A stretch of 8,413 bases of DNA from Anaerolineae bacterium (GTDB taxonomy: Bacteria; Chloroflexota; Anaerolineae; JACIWP01): positions 1 through 8,413 of the forward strand of contig JACIWP010000127.1 in assembly GCA_014360855.1 (NCBI GenBank), in the 5' to 3' direction. The notes below the pieces were generated by a model. It was not told the DNA's origin. It saw only the letters and a program-made list of their open reading frames with translations, and did not search any database. Position numbers and translations under genes: made by a program. Shown piece by piece: positions 1 through 6,406 of the stretch (its first letter is position 1; every line of letters begins with the position of its first letter).

Positions 1-28
1 AAGGGTTAGCTGTGGTTGCTGACGGCGC

Positions 29-535
29 CTACGGCGCCCTCGTACAGCCGGCCGTAAGGCCGACGCCTTTGAAGACGCCCATGTTTTTCCCGCTGGAGAC
101 GACATATGCGCCCTCAAACTCCAGGTTGATGCGCATGACGACGCGCACCATGTAGTCGTCGTCCGATTCGCCGGCCGGCCGCGGTTCATTCGGCGGGATG
201 GTGCCGAAGTAGCGCCAGAACACCGGCGCAAGCCCGACGCCCGGGGTGGGGCGGGTGGGGATGCGTTCGCTACGGATGAGCAAGAGGGCGCGTTCGAGGT
301 AGCGTTCGACCGGCTGGCGGTAGTCCTCGCGGTCGTACATGATGTGCAGGGCATAGTAGTCCTTCATCTCGGGATAAATGCCGTAGCCCACGAAGCCGCC
401 GCCCAGCCCGTTGCCGCGCTCGCGCATGGTGGCGATGGCCTCGATGATGGCCTCGCCGTTGATAAGCTGGCCGCCTTTGTGGAGGATGCCGGCGGTGGCA
501 CAGCCGGCGTGGTCGTAGCGTTGTGCCGGTCGCAA
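29..535 (-). CDS. Class II glutamine amidotransferase (glutamate synthase domain 1-like), truncated
   Basis: This family hydrolyses glutamine to ammonia through an N-terminal cysteine nucleophile exposed after a short propeptide is removed. The sequence shows HAGCATAGILHKGG near the start (Cys12 as candidate nucleophile), then GLGGGFVGYGIYPE and SSGKNMGVFKGVG, which I recognise from stand-alone GltB-domain-1 proteins of archaea and thermophilic bacteria. I chose the TTG at 535 because AGGAGGGG lies at 541-548, five bases upstream. An in-frame ATG at 628 would add a hydrophobic segment of about 19 residues, has no good ribosome site, and would bury the nucleophile. The frame stops after about 168 residues, right after the KGVG motif, where relatives of roughly 350 residues continue. 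None of the three minus-strand frames restores a recognisable continuation over the last 75 bases. It is therefore probably a pseudogene, a real truncation, or a sequence error near the window edge. Family is fairly sure; functionality is doubtful. Confidence 0.62.
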   Translation of the reverse strand: MRPAQRYDHAGCATAGILHKGGQLINGEAIIEAIATMRERGNGLGGGFVGYGIYPEMKDYYALHIMYDREDYRQPVERYLERALLLIRSERIPTRPTPGVGLAPVFWRYFGTIPPNEPRPAGESDDDYMVRVVMRINLEFEGAYVVSSGKNMGVFKGVGLTAGCTRAP

Positions 536-558
536 GGGTTCCCCTCCTGTCCGCCAAA

Positions 559-567
559 ATTGTATCA
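559..567 (-). promoter_or_regulatory. Extended -10 promoter adjacent to the amidotransferase gene
   Basis: Read on the minus strand this is TGATACAAT, an extended -10 (TGn plus TACAAT, five of six consensus bases). It would start transcription about 15 bases before the Shine-Dalgarno of the TTG start at 535. I see no good -35, which extended -10 promoters can lack. It overlaps the inverted repeat at 560-576. Confidence 0.45.
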
Positions 568-576
568 AATATACAA
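560..576. promoter_or_regulatory. Inverted repeat TTGTAT-N5-ATACAA, possible operator
   Basis: Perfect six-base arms (560-565 and 571-576) flank a five-base spacer. The repeat covers the extended -10 element, so a bound dimeric repressor would block it. No regulator can be named from the window. Its A+T richness means chance cannot be excluded. Confidence 0.3.
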
Positions 577-666
577 GCCAGAGGATGGCAACGATGTACA
601 CAGCCGCTGTACTGCTGACGGGCGTCATCGCACAAAGGGTCGTTCCTGAGGAACATCGTTGAGGGT

Positions 667-713
667 AAATACAAAACGCCGGCCCTGGAGGATTCCCATC
701 CTGGAAGCCGGCG
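667..713 (-). terminator. Intrinsic terminator / attenuator in the minus-strand leader
   Basis: On the minus strand a seven-base GC stem (CGCCGGC at 713-707 with GCCGGCG at 683-677) is followed by an internal loop, then a five-base stem AGGAU/AUCCU closed by a GGGA tetraloop. The stem is followed at once by UUUUGUAUUU. This is a textbook intrinsic terminator. It lies about 40-85 nt downstream of the promoter at 758-785 and upstream of the amidotransferase gene. It would end a short RNA or attenuate transcription. Upstream GGCCC (730-726) can pair with GGGCC (685-681), and AGG (722-720) with CCU (691-689), which gives a possible competing antiterminator. Confidence 0.65.
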
Positions 714-757
714 GCAGTGCCTGCTGGGCCAAGTCACCGTTGTCCGGACTGCGGCGC

Positions 758-785
758 ATTATAGCACAGGCGGGGATTCTGTCAA
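758..785 (-). promoter_or_regulatory. Near-consensus sigma-70 promoter, minus strand
   Basis: On the minus strand TTGACA (785-780) is followed after 16 bases by TATAAT (763-758), so both hexamers are perfect. The predicted start is near 751. It fires toward the amidotransferase gene and into the hairpin terminator at 713-667, leaving about 215 nt of leader before the TTG start at 535. It is divergent from, and does not overlap, the plus-strand promoter at 804-832. Confidence 0.75.
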
Positions 786-803
786 ACGGACAAAGAGGGG
801 GGC

Positions 804-832
804 TTGACGAAACCCTGAAGCGTTGTTATAAT
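804..832 (+). promoter_or_regulatory. Near-consensus sigma-70 promoter for the cytochrome gene
   Basis: TTGACG (804-809), a 17-base spacer and TATAAT (827-832) form a strong promoter with a predicted start near 839-840. It is followed by about 165 nt of untranslated leader before the cytochrome ATG at 1004. The -35 boxes of the two divergent promoters are only 18 bases apart, so one regulator could affect both. Confidence 0.75.
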
Positions 833-839
833 ACTATTG

Positions 840-1003
840 CAACAATACCCTTATAGCTTTCTATCCCTTTGGCTTGTGGTGCCTCGCCGGAAAGGAGGAA
901 GCCCGTCGCACGATGACGTGAGGAACCCCGGCGATACGGTTCGTCGGCCTATGGCGCAGTGAAACTTTCATCGCAGTAGTCAAAGAGGAGGGAAAAACGG
1001 GCT
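840..1003 (+). promoter_or_regulatory. Structured 5' leader of the cytochrome mRNA, class unknown
   Basis: The leader contains a perfect seven-base helix UCGCCGG (884-890) with CCGGCGA (928-934). It encloses purine-rich strands and an inner hairpin CACG-AUGA-CGUG (909-920). Directly abutting it, GUGCC (879-883) can pair with GGCGC (953-957, one G-U), which would stack the two helices. A small hairpin GCC-UAU-GGC (947-955) overlaps this outer helix and would compete with it. The Shine-Dalgarno (GAGGAGGG, 985-992) lies downstream. I compared it from memory with the c-di-GMP, cobalamin, glycine, SAM, molybdenum cofactor and tetrahydrofolate riboswitch cores and saw no match. No open reading frame of note lies in it. 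It may be a riboswitch, a protein-binding leader or an mRNA-stability element. Confidence 0.4.
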
Positions 1004-1957
1004 ATGAAATCCTCGCGCATCTTTATGGTGCTCTTCATCTCCGCTATGCTGTTCCTCTTGGCCGCCGGCCTGGTCTTTGCCCAGGACCCTGCCGCCATCA
1101 GCGGGGAGAAGTGCAAGGGATGCCATGGTGACGTCCACGCGGAGTGGGCCACCACCCGACATGCCACGGCCTTAAAGTCGTTGGTGGACAGCGGCCATGC
1201 TCAAGATCGCTGTCTGGCATGTCACTCCACGGACTACATCCTCGCTCCTGAAGGCTCCAAGCCTACGCTGCAGACGGCGCAGTATGCGCTGACCTGTCTG
1301 GCCTGCCATCCGGGTGATCATACGGCCGGCGGCTCCGCCAAAATCGAGAACATTTTCGATACCTGCGCCAAATGCCACAACGGCACCTCGGGCGGCACCC
1401 GGCCCATCCTGCCCGGCTCCGAAGCGCACCACCCCATGAAGGAGATGTTCATGGGCGAGGGCGCGCCGGAGGTCTCTGGCGTCCCGTCCCCGCATCTGCC
1501 GGTCAAAGACTGCACCAACTGCCATGTGGAAGGCCATAAGTATACCGCCACACAGGCCGCCTGCGATAAGTGCCACGGCGGCACGAAGACGATCGAGGCC
1601 GTCCACACGGAAGTGCTTCCCAAGCTGGATGCGCTGAAGGCAGTCCTGGATCAGATCAAGGCGGCTCATCCCGATTGGGATCCGCAGGCGCAGACCAAAG
1701 GGGATGACCAGAAAGCCTACGAGCTGGCGTACACGCTGTACACCTTTGCCGCCAGCGAGGGCAGCGGCGGCGTCCACAACTACGACTACACCTATGCCAT
1801 CCTGGCCAAGGCCAAGGATGCGCTGGTGAAGGTCGGGTTGGCCGCGCCGGAGGCCCTGCCCATCACCGGTGCGGAGCTGGTCAATCTCTGGCCGTACCTG
1901 GCCGGCCTGGCCGGCGTCGCGCTGGTGGGCGTGGGCATCCGCAAGCGGATGAAGTAA
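1004..1957 (+). CDS. Secreted hexaheme c-type cytochrome with LPxTG-like C-terminal tail
   Basis: This is probably an extracytoplasmic electron-transfer protein of 317 residues. Residues 1-26 form a signal peptide (MKSSR, a long hydrophobic core, likely cleavage after LVFA). Six CXXCH haem-binding motifs start at residues 37 (CKGCH), 70 (CLACH), 98 (CLACH), 121 (CAKCH), 170 (CTNCH) and 187 (CDKCH). The EWATTRHA segment after the first haem resembles cytochrome c554-type proteins. Residues about 195-284 are helical and haem-free, with GGVHNYDYTYAIL, a pattern reminiscent of the C-terminal helices of pentahaem nitrite reductase-like cytochromes that can supply a distal histidine. The C-terminus has LPITG (285-289), a hydrophobic stretch of about 20 residues, then RKRMK. 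That is the order of a sortase sorting signal, although a plain membrane anchor is possible. The substrate cannot be inferred. The gene is monocistronic between a strong promoter and a terminator. The Shine-Dalgarno lies 11 bases before the ATG. Confidence 0.9.
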   Translation: MKSSRIFMVLFISAMLFLLAAGLVFAQDPAAISGEKCKGCHGDVHAEWATTRHATALKSLVDSGHAQDRCLACHSTDYILAPEGSKPTLQTAQYALTCLACHPGDHTAGGSAKIENIFDTCAKCHNGTSGGTRPILPGSEAHHPMKEMFMGEGAPEVSGVPSPHLPVKDCTNCHVEGHKYTATQAACDKCHGGTKTIEAVHTEVLPKLDALKAVLDQIKAAHPDWDPQAQTKGDDQKAYELAYTLYTFAASEGSGGVHNYDYTYAILAKAKDALVKVGLAAPEALPITGAELVNLWPYLAGLAGVALVGVGIRKRMK

Positions 1958-1999
1958 TCATCTGAAACGGGCTGAATCTTTCGCGAGGCACACAAGGTA

Positions 2000-2027
2000 C
2001 AGGGGCGGGGAAACCCGCCCCTGTTTT
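2000..2027 (+). terminator. Strong intrinsic terminator after the cytochrome gene
   Basis: CAGGGGCGGG (2000-2009) and CCCGCCCCTG (2014-2023) form a perfect 10-base stem around a GAAA tetraloop (2010-2013), followed by TTTT (2024-2027). The T-run overlaps the guaA stop codon (2028-2026 on the minus strand). On the minus strand the same hairpin follows guaA but lacks a U-tract there, so it may serve both convergent genes unequally. Confidence 0.9.
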
Positions 2028-3579
2028 ATTCCCATTCGATGGTAGCCGGCGGCTTGCTGGATATATCGTATACCACCCGGTTCACCCCCGGCACCTCGTT
2101 CACGATGCGGCTGGAGATGCGTGCCAGCAGATCATACGGCAGGCGGGACCAATCGGCGGTCATGCCGTCCACGCTGGAGACGGCACGCACCGCCACGAGG
2201 TACTGATAGGTGCGCCCATCGCCCATCACCCCGACGGAGCGCACCGAAGTGAGCACGGCGAAGTACTGCCACGGTTTCTCCGCGCCCAGGTTGGCGGCGT
2301 CAATCTCGCTCGTGACGATGGCGTCGGCGGCGCGCAGGATGGCCAGCTTCTCCTCGGTGACCTCTCCGATGATGCGCACAGCCAGGGCCGGCCCAGGACA
2401 CGGCTGACGATGCACCAGGGATGCCGGCAGTCCCAACGCCTCGCCCACCTGCCGCACCTCGTCCTTGAACAGCATGCGCAGTGGTTCGATGAGTTCGAAC
2501 TTCATGTCCGGCGGCAGGGCGCCGACGTTATGGTGGGATTTGATGCGTGCTGTGGCCCGACTGCCGGCGCCGGAGGATTCGATAACATCGGGGTAAATCG
2601 TGCCCTGGACGAGATAGCGCACGCGGCCGAGCTTGTGGGCTTCTTCCTCGAAGACGCGGATGAATTCCCGCCCGATGATGCGGCGCTTTTCCTCCGGGTC
2701 GGTGACGCCGGCCAGGGCGCGCAGGAAGCGCTGGCGCGCGTCTACGAGGATGGTCGGGGCCTGGATGTGCCGGCGGAAGGCCTCCATGTTCTCTTCCACC
2801 TCCCCCTGGCGGTGCAGGCCGTGGTCCACGAAGATGCAGGTGAGCTGGTCGCCGATGGCGCGCGAGACCAGCGTGGCCGCCACGGTGGAGTCCACGCCGC
2901 CGGACACGGCGCAGATAGCGCGCTCGCCGCCGACCCGCTGGCGGATCTGAGTGATAGATTCGGCGATGAAGTTTTCGGGGCGCCACAGGCCGTGCAGGCC
3001 GCAGATGCGGAAGAGGAAGTTGTGGAAAATGGCGCGGCCCTCGACGGTGTGATGCACTTCGGGATGGAACTGCAGGCCGTAGAGCCGGCGTTCGTCGTCG
3101 CCTATGGCGGCGATGGGGGCATTGGCGGTGTGTGCCAGGATGCGGAAGCCGGCCGGCAGTTGCTCGATGCGGTCCCCATGGCTCATCCAGACGCGGGTGG
3201 GGGAGGGGATGCCGGCGAACAGGGGGGAGTCCGGGGCATCAATGTACAGCTCGGCATGGCCGTATTCCCTGGTGGCCGCCGGCGCGACGCGTCCGCCCAG
3301 GGCATGGGTCAGGGCCTGCATGCCGTAGCAGATGCCGAGCACCGGCTTACCGGACTCGAGGATGTATGCCGGCAGGGTCGGAGCGCCAGGCTCGTAGACG
3401 CTGGCCGGCCCGCCGGAGAGGATGAAGCCGGCCGGCTCCAGCGCCAGCACGCGCTCCGCCGGCGCGTCCCAGGGGATCAGTTCGCAGTAGACATGGGCCT
3501 CGCGCACCCGCCGGGCGATGAGCTGATTATATTGGGAGCCAAAGTCCAGCACCACGATGGTTTCCGGGTGTTCCGCCAT
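2026..3579 (-). CDS. guaA: GMP synthase (glutamine-hydrolysing)
   Basis: This cytosolic purine enzyme converts XMP, ATP and glutamine to GMP, AMP, pyrophosphate and glutamate. The 517-residue protein is full length for the single-chain family. The N-terminal class I amidotransferase domain (about 5-195) has the oxyanion-loop region SGGPASVYE and the nucleophile Cys84 in GICYGMQ. It also has the His172/Glu174 pair in LQFHPEV. The ATP-pyrophosphatase domain follows, with the P-loop SGGVDS at 226-231. The C-terminal dimerisation/XMP-binding domain ends in the typical SSKPPATIEWE. The ATG lies just after AGAGG, with a GGGGG run 9-13 bases upstream as the likelier ribosome site. The gene is convergent with the cytochrome gene and divergent from the sulfur operon. 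A long open frame on the opposite strand (2410-3765) is a high-GC shadow. Confidence 0.97.
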   Translation of the reverse strand: MAEHPETIVVLDFGSQYNQLIARRVREAHVYCELIPWDAPAERVLALEPAGFILSGGPASVYEPGAPTLPAYILESGKPVLGICYGMQALTHALGGRVAPAATREYGHAELYIDAPDSPLFAGIPSPTRVWMSHGDRIEQLPAGFRILAHTANAPIAAIGDDERRLYGLQFHPEVHHTVEGRAIFHNFLFRICGLHGLWRPENFIAESITQIRQRVGGERAICAVSGGVDSTVAATLVSRAIGDQLTCIFVDHGLHRQGEVEENMEAFRRHIQAPTILVDARQRFLRALAGVTDPEEKRRIIGREFIRVFEEEAHKLGRVRYLVQGTIYPDVIESSGAGSRATARIKSHHNVGALPPDMKFELIEPLRMLFKDEVRQVGEALGLPASLVHRQPCPGPALAVRIIGEVTEEKLAILRAADAIVTSEIDAANLGAEKPWQYFAVLTSVRSVGVMGDGRTYQYLVAVRAVSSVDGMTADWSRLPYDLLARISSRIVNEVPGVNRVVYDISSKPPATIEWE

Positions 3580-3628
3580 CCTCTAATTCCCCCATGCAAG
3601 ATGATACAGCATGCTGATCCTTGGCGAT

Positions 3629-3658
3629 ATTATAGCGGTTCTGCCATGCAAGTCACAA
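3629..3658 (-). promoter_or_regulatory. Probable guaA promoter
   Basis: On the minus strand TTGTGA (3658-3653, four of six consensus bases) is followed after 18 bases by a perfect TATAAT (3634-3629). Transcription would start near 3622, giving a leader of about 40 nt before the guaA ATG. No terminator-like hairpin or known purine riboswitch fits in so short a leader. Confidence 0.6.
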
Positions 3659-3733
3659 ATTGCCAAGGTGTGGAACAAGTTGTGCCTGGTGCCTCCCGGC
3701 CGGGCAATCCTATCCTCGTCAATTGGGACGCAT

Positions 3734-3761
3734 TTGACAACCGGGGCAGTTATGATATATT
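3734..3761 (+). promoter_or_regulatory. Promoter of the rrf2-cysK-nifS-mnmA-thiF operon
   Basis: A perfect TTGACA (3734-3739), a 16-base spacer and TATATT (3756-3761, five of six) with a TGA extension immediately upstream (3753-3755) make a strong promoter. The predicted start near 3768 falls inside the palindrome at 3764-3783. This arrangement suits repression. Confidence 0.7.
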
Positions 3762-3763
3762 CT

Positions 3764-3783
3764 AGTAAACCTATAGGAATACT
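3764..3783. promoter_or_regulatory. Palindromic operator, probable Rrf2 autoregulatory site
   Basis: The site reads AGTA-aa-CCTATAGG-aa-TACT. Eight base pairs on each side are symmetric and only the two AA dinucleotides break the symmetry. It starts two bases after the -10 box and covers the predicted start site. The first gene downstream encodes an Rrf2 regulator, and Rrf2 proteins bind as dimers and often repress their own operons. The assignment is inference from symmetry and position. Confidence 0.55.
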
Positions 3784-3811
3784 GAAACCATGGATTGGGG
3801 AGGGAAAGCGC

Positions 3812-4252
3812 ATGAAACTGACCACCAAGATGCGCTACGGCACGCGAGCTATGCTGGAGCTGGCCCTGCATCAGGGGGATGAGCCGTTAAGCCTGCGGGA
3901 GGTGGCGGAACGGCAGGATATCTCTCCGAAATACCTGGAGCAGTTGTTCGCTACCCTGCAGACCGCCGGCCTGGTCAACGCCGTGCGCGGCCCGCGCGGC
4001 GGGTACGCGCTGGCACGGCCGGCAGAATCCATCAACCTCCGGCAGATATATGAAGCGCTGGAAAGCCCCGACGGCTTCGTCACATGCACGGCCAATCCGC
4101 AGGTCTGCGAGCGCGCGGACCACTGCGTGACCCAGGAGGTCTGGGCGCGCTTGTATCAGACCTGCATGCAGTTACTGGAGGAAACAACCCTGGCGGACCT
4201 GGCGGACCGGGCCCGGGAGAAAGCGGCCTCGGGCTGGATGTACTATATCTAA
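3812..4252 (+). CDS. Rrf2 family transcriptional regulator, IscR-like
   Basis: This is a DNA-binding regulator of 146 residues, typical for the family. The N-terminal winged helix starts MKLTTKMRYGTRAMLELA. The recognition region is LSLREVAERQDISPKYLEQLF (residues 27-46) and the wing is GPRGGYALARP. Cysteines at 92, 99 and 105 (VTC...VCERADHC) sit where IscR carries its three iron-sulfur ligands (92/98/104 in E. coli), with one extra residue in the first gap. A cluster-sensing role is therefore plausible, and CymR-type cysteine regulators lack this triad. The ATG at 3812 is chosen over an upstream in-frame extension because GGGGAGGG (3797-3804) lies seven bases away and the family N-terminus begins here. 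It heads the sulfur operon, so it probably adjusts cysteine and Fe-S/thio-cofactor supply through the operator at 3764-3783. The exact subfamily (IscR versus a cysteine regulator) is uncertain. Confidence 0.92.
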   Translation: MKLTTKMRYGTRAMLELALHQGDEPLSLREVAERQDISPKYLEQLFATLQTAGLVNAVRGPRGGYALARPAESINLRQIYEALESPDGFVTCTANPQVCERADHCVTQEVWARLYQTCMQLLEETTLADLADRAREKAASGWMYYI

Positions 4253-4282
4253 CTATCCCACACAAAAAGGAGGAACGGAAAC

Positions 4283-5227
<945 letters not shown>

Positions 5228-5238
5228 AGGAGGGACTT

Positions 5239-6396
5239 ATGGGAAGCCTCTATTTTGACCATGCGGCCACGACACCCACGCGGCCGGAGGTTATCCAGGC
5301 AATGATGCCGTACTTCACGGAGCACGCCGGCAACCCCTCCAGTATCCATATGTTCGGCCAGCGCGCCAAGCGCGCCCTGGATGAGGCGCGCCGCACGGTG
5401 GCGGATGTACTGGGAGCCAAGCCGGCGGAGATCTACTTCACCAGCGGCGCGACCGAGAGCAATAACATCGCCATCCAGGGCGCGGCCAAGTCCTATGCCA
5501 TGTTCGGCCGGCATCTCATCACCAGCGCCTTCGAGCATCATGCGGTCCTGCATACCTTCCAGGCGCTCGAAAAACAGGGGTTCCAGGTGACCTATCTCCC
5601 CGTGGACGAGCAAGGGTTGGTGCGGCCAGAGGAGGTGGAGAAGGCCCTGCGCCCGGACACCATTTTGGTGAGCATCATGCTGGCGAACAATGAGGTGGGC
5701 ACGGTTCAGCCCATCCAGGAGATCGCCGGCATCCTGCGCCGGCGGGGCATCCTCTTCCATACGGACGCGGTGCAGGCCGTGGGCAAGATCCCGGTGAATG
5801 TGCGGGAGCTGGGCGTGGATATGCTGTCCCTGACGGCGCACAAGTTCTACGGCCCCAAAGGTGTGGGCGCGCTGTATGTGCGGGAGGGGGTCGAGATCGC
5901 CCCGCTTTTCTTCGGCGGTCACCAGGAGGGCGTCCTACGGCCGGGCACGCAGAACGTGCCGGGCATCGTGGGATTGGCCGCGGCCCTGCGCCTGGCCTGT
6001 CAGGAGATGAAAGATGAGGGCGCCCGTATGCGCCGTTTGCGCGATCTGCTGGAGCAGTCCATCACCGAACGCATTCCTGACGTACATGTCAACGGCCATC
6101 CGGACAAGCGGCTGGCCCATATCAGCAATGTCAGCTTCGCCGGCCTCGATGGGGAGGCCCTTCTGCTGGCGCTGGATATGCAGGGCATCGCGGTCTCGAC
6201 CGGCTCAGCCTGCACCGCCGGCTCCACCGAGCCGTCTCACGTCCTACGGGCCATGGGGGTGGACCCGCTGTGGGCGCGCGGCAGTATCCGCTTCTCCCTG
6301 GGGCGCGATACCACGGAGGAAGATATCCGCTTCCTCATTGAGGTGCTGGCCACAGCAGTCAGCCGGCTGAGGCAGATGGCGCCGGCGGGCGCGTGA
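5239..6396 (+). CDS. Cysteine desulfurase, NifS/IscS class
   Basis: This PLP enzyme takes sulfur from cysteine to give alanine and an enzyme-bound persulfide for Fe-S clusters and thio-modification. The 385-residue protein starts at the ATG at 5239, with AAGGAGG at 5227-5233. A GTG at 5224 would add five residues but lies upstream of that ribosome site. Features are YFDHAATTP at the N-terminus, SGATESNN (69-76), the PLP-stacking histidine in FEHHAVL (about 100) and HTDAVQ (174-179). The PLP lysine is Lys202 in LTAHKFYGPKG. The persulfide cysteine is Cys325 in STGSACTAGSTEPSHVL, within the long flexible loop that marks group I (NifS/IscS) rather than SufS. Next to cysK and mnmA it probably supplies MnmA directly. 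NifS versus IscS naming cannot be settled, so no symbol is given. Confidence 0.95.
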   Translation: MGSLYFDHAATTPTRPEVIQAMMPYFTEHAGNPSSIHMFGQRAKRALDEARRTVADVLGAKPAEIYFTSGATESNNIAIQGAAKSYAMFGRHLITSAFEHHAVLHTFQALEKQGFQVTYLPVDEQGLVRPEEVEKALRPDTILVSIMLANNEVGTVQPIQEIAGILRRRGILFHTDAVQAVGKIPVNVRELGVDMLSLTAHKFYGPKGVGALYVREGVEIAPLFFGGHQEGVLRPGTQNVPGIVGLAAALRLACQEMKDEGARMRRLRDLLEQSITERIPDVHVNGHPDKRLAHISNVSFAGLDGEALLLALDMQGIAVSTGSACTAGSTEPSHVLRAMGVDPLWARGSIRFSLGRDTTEEDIRFLIEVLATAVSRLRQMAPAGA

Positions 6397-6406
6397 GGGG
6401 TGATGC

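Noticed and set aside
536..628. In-frame N-terminal extension of the amidotransferase with a hydrophobic, membrane-like segment
   Set aside because: The ATG at 628 has no suitably placed ribosome site, and the extension covers the A+T-rich promoter. The enzyme class needs a near-N-terminal cysteine. The TTG at 535 has a strong Shine-Dalgarno.
840..1003. Known riboswitch (cobalamin or c-di-GMP) in the cytochrome leader
   Set aside because: A GGTGCC word and purine-rich loops suggested it, but the conserved cores of these classes are absent on reading, so only an unclassified structured leader is claimed.
3695..3704. Palindrome CCCGGCCGGG between the guaA and operon promoters
   Set aside because: Ten-base GC palindromes are expected several times in a window of this composition. 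It is not positioned on either promoter core.
2410..3765. Long open frame of 451 codons on the plus strand opposite guaA
   Set aside because: It lies almost wholly antisense to a clear, complete guaA. The product is low-complexity, with no recognisable motif. Such antisense frames are common in high-GC genes.
3583..3828. Small minus-strand open frame upstream of guaA (81 codons)
   Set aside because: It covers the divergent promoter region and the start of the Rrf2 gene and has no family resemblance. It reads as a chance frame.
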